This document shows, in pieces, positions 11,022 through 19,552 of a DNA stretch of 64,000 nucleotides. This DNA is from Antarctobacter albus (lineage in GTDB: Bacteria > Pseudomonadota > Alphaproteobacteria > Rhodobacterales > Rhodobacteraceae), in NCBI RefSeq assembly GCF_900101505.1, contig NZ_FMZI01000012.1, forward strand, positions 62,001 through 126,000. Direction: 5' to 3'. Position 1 is the first letter of the stretch. Every line of letters begins with the position of its first letter. Position numbers and translations under genes: made by a program. The notes under the pieces are model-generated. The model had not been told where the DNA came from. It was given only the letters and a program-made list of their open reading frames with translations, and ran no database searches.

Positions 11022-12086
11022 TTAGCGGCTGAGGCCGAGTTCCCCGAGGATCTGGCCAATGCGCTCCTGCGAGACGGCCTTCACATCCTCGAAGGAGACG
11101 GGTTTGGAATGCGGCTGCGACCAGATCGGCTGCAGTGCGGCGGCAGCCTTGTCGGCCAGGTCGCCGTGCTTTTTCAGCCAGGACTGGAACAGCGCCTTGT
11201 TGTGGGCGGCGTGCTGTTCGTCGTTGACCAGCAGGTAGATCAGGTCGATCGTGTTCGCGAGGTTGCGCTCGTAGTCGGCCTCTGCCGCCGAAATCACCGG
11301 GGGCGTGATGAAGTCGTTGTTCGCCGCCGCCGCCTGCATCAGGAAGCCCGAGCGGAACAGCTCACCCACCAGCGGTTCAAAGACGATGTTGATGGCGAAA
11401 TACTGCTCGAGGTAGTCCTCGCAGCCCATGATCGTCTCGATCGCCTCGCGGCAGGGCTGCCAGATCGGATCTTCCAGCCAGGCCTGCTTGCCCAGCGTGT
11501 CGTCCCAGCCCTCTATGTCCATGCCGATCTCGGCCAGGTACAGGGTGATGTCCTGGGTCAGGCGCATCTTGTAGGACGAGTTGGTCAACGTGGCGTTGTT
11601 GATCATCTGGGTGTAGCCGTAGCGCTGCGCCTGCATGAGCGAGGTGCCAAGGCCGAATTCGGCGTGCTTCCATGCGCCGAGGTGCTTTTGCAGGATCTTG
11701 GTCCAGACCTTGTCGAAGGCCGCGGGCGCGCCGGCCTTGCGGGCGTTCGAGATGACGCTCTGCACCATCGTCTCGATCTTGGCCTGACGCTGGTAGTGGG
11801 TGCGTTCCCATTCCTGGTCGGGCGCGCGGAAGGCGTGCCAGTTCGACGACAGCGCCGCGGTGTTGTCCTTGCGGTAGGCGCCACCGCCCTTGCCGCCTTC
11901 GAATTCGATGATCCAGTTCTGGATCAGGTAGCGTTCGGGATCGGGCTGGACGTCGACGGTGACGTCCTCGTAGTGGGTCGCCCGTTTGCCGCGCGGTTCA
12001 AAGTAGTTGTACTTGCGGCTTTTCGAGCCGACGAAGACGGCCGCGCCTGCTGCCCCGGATCCCACCGAGCTTGATGTTGCTACCAT
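11022..12086 (-). CDS. mimC: Propane 2-monooxygenase hydroxylase small subunit MimC (PrmC)
   Basis: A 354-residue beta subunit of a soluble diiron monooxygenase hydroxylase. It keeps the ferritin-like fold but not the full set of iron ligands and is structural. Typical stretches are PDPERYLIQNWIIEFEGG, WERTHYQRQAKIETMVQSV and CEDYLEQYFAINIVFEPLVG. Length fits MimC/PrmC of the group 5 (propane) class better than phenol or toluene enzymes. It sits between the reductase and coupling genes, the order large, reductase, small, coupling seen in propane 2-monooxygenases. Confidence 0.93.
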   Translation of the reverse strand: MVATSSSVGSGAAGAAVFVGSKSRKYNYFEPRGKRATHYEDVTVDVQPDPERYLIQNWIIEFEGGKGGGAYRKDNTAALSSNWHAFRAPDQEWERTHYQRQAKIETMVQSVISNARKAGAPAAFDKVWTKILQKHLGAWKHAEFGLGTSLMQAQRYGYTQMINNATLTNSSYKMRLTQDITLYLAEIGMDIEGWDDTLGKQAWLEDPIWQPCREAIETIMGCEDYLEQYFAINIVFEPLVGELFRSGFLMQAAAANNDFITPPVISAAEADYERNLANTIDLIYLLVNDEQHAAHNKALFQSWLKKHGDLADKAAAALQPIWSQPHSKPVSFEDVKAVSQERIGQILGELGLSR

Positions 12087-12139
12087 AGTAGCCTCCCTTG
12101 TCTGGTTTTACGTTCGCGTCACTTGCGTTCGGGCCGGTA

Positions 12140-13198
12140 TCAGTGGCCCGAAGAACCGGAAGTGGGCGTGAACTTGTCGTAGAAGATGCGGTCCGTATCG
12201 AAGTCGTGCATGAACAGGACCGGCGTCAGCGCGTCGATCATCGGCGGCGGACCACAGGCGTAGACGTCGCCCTCGCCGTCGATCCCCAGCTCCTTGAGCC
12301 GGCGGTCGACGCATTCATGGACAAAGCCGCGCTCACCGGCCCAGCCATTGCCCTCTTCCTCGTGGCTGAGCACGGGGATGAATTCGACACTGGGATGCGC
12401 GTCGGTCAGGGCGCCGATCTCGTCCAGTTTGAACAGGTCGGATTGCGACCGCGCACCGTAGAAGAAGTAGACCGGGCGGTCCTCGCCGCTGGTCAGGTGA
12501 TCGTTCAGGATCGACCAGACCGGCGACATACCGGACCCCGCGCCCACCAGCACTACCGGTCCTTCCCGTTCTTCGCGTCGGAAGCACATCCCGTAGGGTC
12601 CCTCGACGGAGACTTCGGCCCCGGCCTTGATTCCTCCGTCGTCGAGTTCGTTGGAGAACCGTCCGTCGGGGTATTTCTTGATGATGAAGGAGAGTTTTTG
12701 GGTTTCGCTCGGCGGATTTGCCATGGAGAACGAACGTGTAATCTCCTCCCCCGCTTCGGTCCTGACCGTGATGTCGACATATTGGCCCGCCCAGAATTTC
12801 AAAGGCGCATCCAGTTCGATCTGGACGCCACGGATGTCGTGGGTCAGCTTTTCAAAGTCGGTGATCTTGCCGGTGAACGTCTTGACCGGGATGGACTTCG
12901 AAAGCACCTCCTCGTCGTAGTTGAGCAGTTCGATCTCGACGTCGCTCCAGGCCAGGGTGCGGCACATCAGGACGTGGCCGCTGTCCTTTTCCATGTCGTT
13001 GAGCGCGAAGGTCGAGTATTTCAGCATCTCGGTCTCGCCGTCCAGCTGGACGCATTTGCAGGCCGAACATTGTCCTTCCTTGCAACCGTGCGGCAGGGCA
13101 ATGCCCTGGCGGAAGGCGGCGTCGAGGATAGTCTCGTTCTCCTCGACCTCGAATTCCACGCCAACCGGTTCCAGTCGGACTGTGTGGACGTCCGTCAT
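12140..13198 (-). CDS. mimB: Propane 2-monooxygenase reductase MimB (PrmB)
   Basis: A 352-residue NAD(P)H-dependent reductase with an N-terminal plant-type [2Fe-2S] domain (Cys39, Cys44, Cys47 and Cys79), then an FAD domain with RSFSMANPP and an NAD domain with VLVGAGSGMSPVWSIL. It passes electrons from NADH to the diiron hydroxylase. The ATG at 13198 is preceded by GGAGAAGAAAAG; the open frame extends 48 codons upstream into the intercistronic hairpin and is not used. It lies between the large and small hydroxylase genes. Confidence 0.93.
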   Translation of the reverse strand: MTDVHTVRLEPVGVEFEVEENETILDAAFRQGIALPHGCKEGQCSACKCVQLDGETEMLKYSTFALNDMEKDSGHVLMCRTLAWSDVEIELLNYDEEVLSKSIPVKTFTGKITDFEKLTHDIRGVQIELDAPLKFWAGQYVDITVRTEAGEEITRSFSMANPPSETQKLSFIIKKYPDGRFSNELDDGGIKAGAEVSVEGPYGMCFRREEREGPVVLVGAGSGMSPVWSILNDHLTSGEDRPVYFFYGARSQSDLFKLDEIGALTDAHPSVEFIPVLSHEEEGNGWAGERGFVHECVDRRLKELGIDGEGDVYACGPPPMIDALTPVLFMHDFDTDRIFYDKFTPTSGSSGH

Positions 13199-13250
13199 CT
13201 TTTCTTCTCCCTGATCCTTCTCACGCCCCGTGCGGGCGCCGGGTCTGGTG

Positions 13251-13274
13251 GGGAAGGCCGCGCACGGCCTTCCC
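13251..13274 (-). other. Perfect 10-bp hairpin between mimA and mimB
   Basis: Arms GGGAAGGCCG (13251-13260) and CGGCCTTCCC (13265-13274) with a 4-base loop, 12 bp after the mimA stop. On the coding strand no T-run follows, so it is more likely a 3' end stabiliser that could raise MimA over MimB levels. On the opposite strand it is followed by a short T-run, but no gene there needs a terminator. Confidence 0.55.
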
Positions 13275-13286
13275 GGTTTTTCTGCG

Positions 13287-14951
13287 TCAGTTGCAGGGAT
13301 TGATGGTGAAGCCCGCGCGGTATTCCGCGATGTGGGCCTCACGCTCTGCCGGGCTCATGCCGCGCAGGGCGTTGAGCGGCGAGGCAAGGGTGTGGCCGCG
13401 GACGTGCTCCAGCTTCCACATGTCCTTGTCGTCGAACCGCAGGTGCGGCTGCGGCACCAGCGTCTCGCCGTCTTCGCGGACGAAGTTGAGGTCCTTGATG
13501 GCGTCGGCCAGGTCCCAGCCGTCGTACATCGACTCCCACTCGCGCTTGCCCGAGAACTTGCCCATCGCCGGGGTCGGCCGGCCCTGGTACTCGTCCGAGA
13601 AGGCCTCGACGGCGGTCCAGCGGTCCAGTTCGTGGGCGAAGGTGTGCAGCTGCCCGTCGATCTCGTCGACGACCATGTCCTCGCGGATCAGGCAAGGCAC
13701 CAGGCACGACCAGCAGCGGTGCGGATAGACGTAGCCCACGTCCTCGTTGAAGGTGACAATCTTCTCGCCCGGCTTGCTGAGCTTGTCGTACCACTTCCAG
13801 AATTCGCCGAACTCGGCGTACCAGCCCGGGTACTTGTGCTCGAACCACTCGAAGTCCTTCTCGGTCTGGGCTTCGATCCGCCAGAAGTTGACGGGCCAGC
13901 CGACGGCAAAGAACTGGGCGACCTTGTGGACGTAGTTCTTTTCGGTGATCCGCTTCCAGGCTTCCTGGACGTCGTCGTGGTGCACCTTCACGCCGTACTT
14001 CTCGAGCGGCAGCATGTAGGTCCGGTAGTAGTCTTCAAAGATCCACCGGTGCCACATCTCCGCGTAGGATTCCTTTTCCTTGTCGCGGTTGGTGGTGCCG
14101 TATTCGATGAAGGTACCGATGGCGGCGTCCACGATGGCGTGGTTCTGCCAGAAGGCGTAACGCAGGTCGCGCTCAAGCAGCAGGTGGTTTTCCGGCTCCT
14201 TCAGCGCGGCCATCAGCAGCGAGTGGCCGTTGCCGATGTGGCGGCTTTCGTCCGACTGCACCGACAGGAACACCGTGGGCAGCGCGTAGTCGCCGTTGCG
14301 GGCGGCTTCCGACGGCATGGCCACGAAGAGCGTGTTGGTGAAGGCGGTTTCGGCAACCACGGTCAGGTACATGCAGGCGGCGGTCATGGTGTCGCCGGTG
14401 ATGAACCCTTCGCCGAACTGGCGACCGATGGTGGTGGCGTAGCACTTGCCAAAGGCTTCTTCTGTGATGTCGAAGCCCGCCGGGTCGATGTAGTTCTCCA
14501 TGTACCACTTCTTCAGGTTCATCTGAATCGTGGAGTGACGGAATTCATCGACCATCTGCATGGTAAAGCCGGTGCGCAGGTCTTCGCCCGGCGACAGCCG
14601 TGCAACCATCGCCATCGAACGCGCGGCCGAAATTTCCGGGAAGGGGATGATGGCCAGGAAGAGCTTCATCCACTCGATCCAGCGCGGTTCCACGTTGCGG
14701 AACATGTCGCCGCGCAGGGCGGCGTCGAGCGCGCCGTAAACCCGGTTGTCCTTTTCCTCTTCCATCGGGAAGTAGGAGCGCAGGACCTGTTTCATCGGGT
14801 CACGCGGGGCCTTGGTGATCTTGTAGTCCGTGGGGAAGGTGTTGGCCTCCTGGACATACGTGGGGTTCCACCCGAGATCCGAGATCTTCTTGGTGGCCTC
14901 CCCGACCGAAATGCCACGCTGAGACGTGATTTTGTTCAACGTCAAAGTCAT
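13287..14951 (-). CDS. mimA: Propane 2-monooxygenase hydroxylase large subunit MimA (PrmA)
   Basis: A 554-residue catalytic alpha subunit of a soluble diiron monooxygenase. The two E-x-x-H halves are clear: DEFRH (Glu136, His139) and SDESRH (Glu235, His238), with bridging Glu106 (FPEISAARS) and Glu201 (VVAETAFT). Sequence and operon order place it with group 5 propane 2-monooxygenases (MimA/PrmA), which hydroxylate propane at C2 and in some species also acetone and phenol. It is the first gene of the minus-strand operon. A sigma-54 type promoter lies about 250 bp upstream, leaving a long leader. The exact substrate range cannot be read from sequence. Confidence 0.94.
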   Translation of the reverse strand: MTLTLNKITSQRGISVGEATKKISDLGWNPTYVQEANTFPTDYKITKAPRDPMKQVLRSYFPMEEEKDNRVYGALDAALRGDMFRNVEPRWIEWMKLFLAIIPFPEISAARSMAMVARLSPGEDLRTGFTMQMVDEFRHSTIQMNLKKWYMENYIDPAGFDITEEAFGKCYATTIGRQFGEGFITGDTMTAACMYLTVVAETAFTNTLFVAMPSEAARNGDYALPTVFLSVQSDESRHIGNGHSLLMAALKEPENHLLLERDLRYAFWQNHAIVDAAIGTFIEYGTTNRDKEKESYAEMWHRWIFEDYYRTYMLPLEKYGVKVHHDDVQEAWKRITEKNYVHKVAQFFAVGWPVNFWRIEAQTEKDFEWFEHKYPGWYAEFGEFWKWYDKLSKPGEKIVTFNEDVGYVYPHRCWSCLVPCLIREDMVVDEIDGQLHTFAHELDRWTAVEAFSDEYQGRPTPAMGKFSGKREWESMYDGWDLADAIKDLNFVREDGETLVPQPHLRFDDKDMWKLEHVRGHTLASPLNALRGMSPAEREAHIAEYRAGFTINPCN

Positions 14952-15200
14952 GCCATGAGCCTCCTTTCAAGCTCTGCGGCCGGTAGACCGACCGCTGTTT
15001 CAGGCGACAGGCGTCGCCGGTTCATTGGCCGGACGACACAGCGCCCGGCACGGATCACGGCAAAGGTTGGAAAGTCCGGGTCTCCGTCAGCGCCTCCGGC
15101 CTGTATCCGGCTGCGAGGAAATGCTGCGGTGCGGCTTCCACTCCTTCGTTCTTGTGCGCCTGCCAACGGAGCGAGGCGTCATGTTGTGCCAATCCAATAG

Positions 15201-15215
15201 GCAAGCCGCGTTCCA
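15201..15215 (-). promoter_or_regulatory. Sigma-54 (-24/-12) promoter for the mim operon
   Basis: On the minus strand the site reads TGGAACG-CGGC-TTGC, against the consensus TGGCACG-N4-TTGC, with the required GG-N10-GC spacing. It lies 250 bp before the mimA ATG, giving a leader of about 240 nt. An RpoN gene and a sigma-54 activator gene lie on the upstream side, which makes a chance match less likely. Confidence 0.7.
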
Positions 15216-15278
15216 GACGGGATCCAGCAGGCCCAAAGAAGACAAAATTTCACTCCAAGGTGCTGCTTTTCCTGCTTT

Positions 15279-15291
15279 TTATTTTTTGATT
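15279..15291 (-). promoter_or_regulatory. Candidate IHF site between activator sites and promoter
   Basis: The minus strand reads AATCAAAAAATAA, one mismatch from the IHF consensus WATCAANNNNTTR, inside an A/T-rich patch (15270-15298) in otherwise GC-rich DNA. Its place between the GTTAC repeats and the -24/-12 element is the usual one for a DNA bend at sigma-54 promoters. Confidence 0.5.
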
Positions 15292-15344
15292 TTTTCTTCG
15301 GCACCGCAGGTCTGTTTCCTGGGAAACTGCGTCAGCCCGCCGCA

Positions 15345-15418
15345 GTGTCACGTCGTGTTACACCCGGACGTTACAGTGGACGCTGGACATTACGGACGAC
15401 CGTACTGGGGCGTTACAC
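15345..15418. promoter_or_regulatory. Cluster of GTTAC repeats, candidate upstream activator sites
   Basis: GTGTTACAC (15355-15363, a near-perfect palindrome), CGTTACAG (15369-15376), CATTACGG (15388-15395) and CGTTACAC (15411-15418) lie 130-210 bp upstream of the -24/-12 element, with GTGTCAC at 15345-15351. The repeat and distance suit enhancer sites for the AcoR-like activator encoded at 20696. Binding is inferred. Confidence 0.5.
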
Positions 15419-15433
15419 TCGCTCCGGCGAGTG
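15416..15433 (-). terminator. Hairpin downstream of rpoN
   Basis: Perfect 7-bp stem CACTCGC / GCGAGTG with a 4-base loop, 30 bp after the rpoN-like stop. No T-run follows on the minus strand, and the arm overlaps one GTTACAC repeat, so termination and regulator binding are both possible readings. Confidence 0.35.
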
Positions 15434-15463
15434 ACGCGCAAGCTCTTGGGAAGATGGGTGTTT

Positions 15464-16720
15464 TCAGGCCGATTTACGCCGCAGCGCAGCACGGGCGATA
15501 CCGCATTCCTGGCGGTATTTCGCGGCCACACGGCGCGAGACGGCGATGCCCTCTTGGCGCAGGTGCTGGGCAAGATCCCCGTCGGACAGGGGGTTGGCCG
15601 GGTCTTCGGCCTGGACAAGCGCCCGGATGCGGGCCTGGACCTGTGCCTTGCAATGTGCCCCGCCGATCCGGGAAACCGATCCGGGGCAAAGGGTCCGCGC
15701 GGGGATCACCCCCTGCGGTGTCTCGATCAGGTAGCCGTTCATCACCCGGCTGACCGTGCTGGTGTGAAAACCGGTCGCCTCGGCCAGGTCGGCCTGTGTC
15801 AGGGGGCGCAGAGCCGCGTCGCCCCTGTCCAGAAAGCCAGTCTGGCGGGCGATCAACGCCTCGATCACCTGCCGCGTCGCGGACTGGCGCAGGTGCAGCG
15901 CGAATTTCAGACTGCGCGCCTGTTTCAGCGCCTCGGCCAGATCGGGGTTGTCTCCGGCGCGCGGGATGGCGGCGATCTCGACGGAGGGTTCGGTGTCGCG
16001 GTTGAACCGGACCTTCCAGGCCCCGCCCTCGCGCGTCACGCGCGCGTCGGGTTCGCGTGTCAGGGCCGGGTCCGAATCGAACCGGGCGCCAGGTTTCGGG
16101 TCCAAGGTGCGGATCCGGGCCAGGCAGGCGGCCACGGTCCCGGGAGACAGCCCCGCCTTGTCCGCCAGCACATCCGCACCGCCGGTCTGCAACAGGTCCA
16201 GATGCGAAAGGACCGCCTCCATCTCGGGGGAAACCTCGCCCCGTTCCGCCAGCTGCAGGTGCAGGCACTCGCGCAGATCCCGCGCGAACAGCCCGGTGGG
16301 CGAAACCCGTTCCTGCACCAGCCTCAGCGTCGCCTCGACCAGTGTTTCACGAATGCCCAGGTCCCGCGCGATCCGTCCGAGGTCCGTATTGATCCATCCG
16401 CTGGGTTCGAGGTCTTCCATCAGCCGGGTGATGATCCGCTCCATCAACCCGCCGCGCGATATGAGGTCGGACAGCTCTGTTTGTACATGAGCAATCAGGC
16501 TGCACGCGCCGTCTGCCAGTGTTGCCTCCAGCGCCTCACTGGCGCCAATACCGACAAGAAAGCGCCGCCTTGGCCGGCGCACCAGCAGGTGCGGATTGAC
16601 CTCGGCCGCCTGGGTCAGAAGCTCAGTCACTTCCGCCGCCGTCAAACGCAAGAGCGCCATCGACTGATGCAGGACAAATGTCTGCGCCTGCCGCGTGACA
16701 TGTCCCAGCGCCGGGGTCAC
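15464..16720 (-). CDS. rpoN: RNA polymerase sigma-54 factor RpoN, divergent paralogue
   Basis: A sigma-54 family protein of about 418 residues. Region I is seen as TRQAQTFVLHQSMALLRLTA, the core-binding middle follows, and the C-terminus carries the DNA-binding HTH (DLAEATGFHTSTVSRVMNG) and an RpoN box SRRVAAKYRQ, altered from the consensus ARRTVAKYRE. The GTG at 16720 is chosen because it opens just before region I; the open frame reaches 16918 but would overlap the divergent gene at 16819. It lies directly upstream of the mim promoter and close to a sigma-54 activator, so it may be a dedicated factor, as with the specialised RpoN copies of Rhodobacter sphaeroides. Whether another rpoN exists in the genome is not visible. 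Confidence 0.88.
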   Translation of the reverse strand: MTPALGHVTRQAQTFVLHQSMALLRLTAAEVTELLTQAAEVNPHLLVRRPRRRFLVGIGASEALEATLADGACSLIAHVQTELSDLISRGGLMERIITRLMEDLEPSGWINTDLGRIARDLGIRETLVEATLRLVQERVSPTGLFARDLRECLHLQLAERGEVSPEMEAVLSHLDLLQTGGADVLADKAGLSPGTVAACLARIRTLDPKPGARFDSDPALTREPDARVTREGGAWKVRFNRDTEPSVEIAAIPRAGDNPDLAEALKQARSLKFALHLRQSATRQVIEALIARQTGFLDRGDAALRPLTQADLAEATGFHTSTVSRVMNGYLIETPQGVIPARTLCPGSVSRIGGAHCKAQVQARIRALVQAEDPANPLSDGDLAQHLRQEGIAVSRRVAAKYRQECGIARAALRRKSA

Positions 16721-16818
16721 GCCCGCCCCGTCTTTTGCATGGCATCCGTGGTTTTTTCTGGCCGCAAAGCCCTGCCCGCGCCTAGACTGGTCCAAACCGC
16801 AATGGCGAAACACCGGAC

Positions 16819-17775
16819 ATGAGCCAGAAATTCCCCTTCGGCGACATCGCCACCCTGGGCACGGCCCCGCCCGAGATGTCCTATCCCGGCCTCTCTCCGC
16901 AGTTGCTGGCGCGCACACGCCAGCTGTGGTCTGTGCGCGGGCTGGATTTCGATGACGCCTGGCGCCGTGCGATCCGGCAGATGCCCGGGTTCCGCGCCCT
17001 GCCCCGCATCGACGACACCGCGACCAGCGCGCAAGTCGACCTGGTCTTTCTGTTCGATCAAGGGCTGATCTGGGTGAAAGCGATCCATGCCGCCGCCCGC
17101 CGTGGGTACGACCATGGGGTGCCGGGCCTCGATCCCGCGCAATGGCACGGGCTGGCGGCCTTGTCCGCGCGGCTGACCGAACAGATGACCGCGCTCAGGA
17201 TGCTGGCGCTGACCGATCTGCCGCTGCCCGCGATGCAGATCGCGCGCTCTGTCTCGGAAGACGTGGACATGTTGCTGGTGCTGCTGGTGCGGCGCAAACT
17301 GGCGGCGCGTTTCATCGCCTGTCGCACCGTCGAGGAGGCCAGCAGCTTCTGGCGCCGCCACATCGCGGGTGGCCGGGCCTTTCGCGCGCTGACCGAGAAA
17401 CTTTATGAAATCGGGCTGGATTACTCGCCCGACACGGATTACGGGCGCTGGCGCAAGGACGTTCTGGCCAATCTCGGGGCTGCCGTTCACAGCAATGCGC
17501 TGGCCATGCCCGGAACGGACCGCCAGCCCGGCGTCCATCTGGGAAATGACAACAGCCTGCATTTCGCGACCTTCCGGATCCATGAACTCTGTGCCTATGC
17601 CCAATTGATCAAGCCGGACCTGGTCGACGCTCTGACACGCGCCGCGACAGAGCCGCCCGAGAGCGACCCGCAGGCCGGCCTCGCCGCGCCGCTGAGCGCG
17701 ATCGTCGTCAACCAGATACAAAGCCTGTCACAACCCGCCCCCGCCCCTTCGGCCGGTGGCGCGACCCGCCACTAG
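16819..17775 (+). CDS. Hypothetical protein divergent from rpoN
   Basis: A 318-residue protein that I do not recognise. It is soluble, with no signal peptide or membrane helix, and appears largely alpha-helical (ARLTEQMTALRMLALTDLPL; ARSVSEDVDMLLVLLVRRKL). No catalytic motif or Cys/His cluster stands out. The end is Pro/Ala-rich. It opens 99 bp from the rpoN-like start on the other strand and starts a block of five unknown genes between rpoN and the sigma-54 activator, so a link to the monooxygenase or its regulation is possible but unproven. Confidence 0.65.
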   Translation: MSQKFPFGDIATLGTAPPEMSYPGLSPQLLARTRQLWSVRGLDFDDAWRRAIRQMPGFRALPRIDDTATSAQVDLVFLFDQGLIWVKAIHAAARRGYDHGVPGLDPAQWHGLAALSARLTEQMTALRMLALTDLPLPAMQIARSVSEDVDMLLVLLVRRKLAARFIACRTVEEASSFWRRHIAGGRAFRALTEKLYEIGLDYSPDTDYGRWRKDVLANLGAAVHSNALAMPGTDRQPGVHLGNDNSLHFATFRIHELCAYAQLIKPDLVDALTRAATEPPESDPQAGLAAPLSAIVVNQIQSLSQPAPAPSAGGATRH

Positions 17776-17881
17776 GGCGGGTCCGCGCGGCTGCCTGGTC
17801 TGCCGCCATGACGGCGGGTGCGGCAGCCACGGCCCCGCCCCCCTCGGGCGCGAGGCCAAGCCCCGATCGGGGCCGCATGCG

Positions 17882-18061
17882 TCAGTGCATGCTTTCCTCG
17901 GACTTGCCGAGCTTGCCCTCGGCAATCCAGCGGGCCGCCAGGACAAAGGCGCCCATCGCAAAATCCTTGCCATGCTCGTCCATCATTTCCTCGGCCATCT
18001 TGGCGATCTCCGAGAAATAACGGTCCTTGCTCTGCTCTTCCTTGGACAGTTCGAGTTTCAT
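17882..18061 (-). CDS. Small hypothetical protein, 59 residues
   Basis: A short acidic helical protein (MKLELSKEEQSKDRYFSEIA, then KMAEEMMDEHGKDFAMGAFV). The ATG at 18061 has GGGAGGAAATC directly before it, a very good ribosome site; a longer in-frame reading to 18178 has no such support and would overlap the upstream gene. It lies 29 bp after the beta-propeller-like gene and is the last of a three-gene minus-strand set. No known family is recognised. It could be a small adaptor for its neighbours. Confidence 0.65.
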   Translation of the reverse strand: MKLELSKEEQSKDRYFSEIAKMAEEMMDEHGKDFAMGAFVLAARWIAEGKLGKSEESMH

Positions 18062-18090
18062 GATTTCCTCCCGTTTTCGTTTTGTGTCAG

Positions 18091-19221
18091 TTACTTGAAC
18101 ATGACCTTGGGAAAGGTCAGGATGGCCGCGCGGCCATCGGCAAAGCCCAGCGCAAGGTGCTGGCCGTCGGCGGACCACTCCATCGCCGTGACCGAGGCGC
18201 CCTTGCCCTCGACCAGCATCAGCTCATCCGGCTGGCCTAGCGGGCAAAGCGTCACCAACCCGTTGGCATACCCCACGGCACAGCTGTCCCGCGTCGGGTT
18301 GGGGGCGACACGGTCCACCAGGGTCAGACCCGGCTTTCCGGTGTGGATCGGGTCGCCTTCGTACTTGCCGAAGGGCAAGTCTGGACAGCGCCAGCCGACC
18401 ACGCGGAAGGCGCCGGAGGCCACCAGCACGTTGGCCTTGTCGCTGAAAGCGGCAGAGCCGACCGGCGCCGGGAACCCCTCGATCACATCCGCCTCGCCGC
18501 GCAGGACATTGACGACCACCAGCGATGTTTCCCGGCACCCGGCGACGATCCACTTGCGGTCCGGCGACCAGGCGAGGCAGTCCAGCGTGCCTTTCGCGGG
18601 GATGTCGGCCCGCGTCTCCAGCGTTTCGGCCTTGAGCACGACAATCCGCTCGCCGCATCGCGCAGCGATCAGGACACCGTCGCCGGAGGCGGCCAGTTGC
18701 GTGACCGGCTCGCCCAGGTCGCAGTCCGCCAAAGGCGCAAGATCCTCTGCCCGCAAGAGCGTCAGCGCGCCACCCCGGGCCACGCAGATCGCCTCTTGCC
18801 TCGGGACCGCGCACAGGGCCGTGACCGGCCCGGCGCCAGCCTGTGCCAGCTTGACCACCTGTCCCCGCGCCGTCACCCGCGTCAGAGCGCCGGCCTGATC
18901 GACGACGGCAAACCCCTGTTCGCCCAGCGCGCAAAACCCCGGCGCCTCTGACAGCGACACCTCGGCCCCGACGGGCGGAGCCACCGGATTTTCACGCGGG
19001 CGGATGGTTGTCCGCCCGGTGTCGAATTCCATCCGGATCCGCTTTTCGGGATGTTCCGCATCGGCCATCGGCAAGAGCGCCAGCCCGCCGCCTTCCATAC
19101 GGCAGGCCACGGCAGAGCCGCTGGCGTTGAACCCGACCTGCCGCACCGGGGCGGACAGCATCCATTCCCGGCCAATCAGGTCGAACAGGCTGAGCGCCTG
19201 GGGTGGTTTCGTCTCGATCAT
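18091..19221 (-). CDS. WD40/quinoprotein-like beta-propeller protein
   Basis: A 376-residue protein built of repeated beta-blade-like units, for example TLDCLAWSPDRKWIVAGCRE, APVGSAAFSDKANVLVASGA and SVTAMEWSADGQHLALGFAD. The spacing of the W-S-x-D turns suggests a seven-bladed WD40-type propeller. There is no signal peptide, so it is probably a cytoplasmic scaffold. Its start overlaps the stop of the coiled-coil gene by ATGA (19218-19221), which implies translational coupling. No enzyme motif is seen. The role in the rpoN-activator neighbourhood is unknown. Confidence 0.72.
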   Translation of the reverse strand: MIETKPPQALSLFDLIGREWMLSAPVRQVGFNASGSAVACRMEGGGLALLPMADAEHPEKRIRMEFDTGRTTIRPRENPVAPPVGAEVSLSEAPGFCALGEQGFAVVDQAGALTRVTARGQVVKLAQAGAGPVTALCAVPRQEAICVARGGALTLLRAEDLAPLADCDLGEPVTQLAASGDGVLIAARCGERIVVLKAETLETRADIPAKGTLDCLAWSPDRKWIVAGCRETSLVVVNVLRGEADVIEGFPAPVGSAAFSDKANVLVASGAFRVVGWRCPDLPFGKYEGDPIHTGKPGLTLVDRVAPNPTRDSCAVGYANGLVTLCPLGQPDELMLVEGKGASVTAMEWSADGQHLALGFADGRAAILTFPKVMFK

Positions 19222-19502
19222 GTCTCTCCTCCTTCGACCTTGGCCTCGAGTTCTTCGTCCAGCTCGGCCAGACGCCGCTCGAGCGCGTCGATCTTTTCCT
19301 CACAGGTTTCCAGCGCGCCCTCGGTGCGCCCCATCTCGCGGGCAACGCCCGGGTTCTCGTCGTCTTCGGCCATGTCCAGAACCTGCATCCCGCTCTGTTT
19401 CTGGGTCAGCCGAAGGTGCTCTGCCGTGATCTCGGAGATCCCCTGGATCGTCTCCAGACGCTCCATCAGGATGTCCTGGACGGTTCGCCGTTGATCGCTC
19501 AT
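19218..19502 (-). CDS. Small coiled-coil hypothetical protein
   Basis: A 94-residue, strongly charged protein. The C-terminal part ALETCEEKIDALERRLAELD is a clear heptad-like coiled coil, preceded by RTVQDILMERLETIQGISEI. It is probably an oligomerising adaptor. Its stop overlaps the start of the propeller gene by four bases, so the two are likely made in step and may interact. It is divergent from the small gene at 19553, with about 50 bp between the starts. Confidence 0.65.
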   Translation of the reverse strand: MSDQRRTVQDILMERLETIQGISEITAEHLRLTQKQSGMQVLDMAEDDENPGVAREMGRTEGALETCEEKIDALERRLAELDEELEAKVEGGET

Positions 19503-19552
19503 GCCTGCCCCCTATAGTGCCCGCCCAGCCGGAACAGAGAGGTCGCCTCCAA

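Noticed and set aside
13230-15200. Plus-strand open frame over mimA and its promoter
   Set aside because: Antisense to a well-identified gene, with no domain and no ribosome site.
15416-15433. Full rho-independent terminator after rpoN
   Set aside because: The stem is good but no T-run follows on the minus strand, so it is listed only as a weak terminator candidate.
16721-16918. Extended N-terminus for the RpoN-like protein
   Set aside because: The extra 66 residues lie before region I, have a random-looking Arg/Cys-rich composition and would overlap the divergent gene at 16819.
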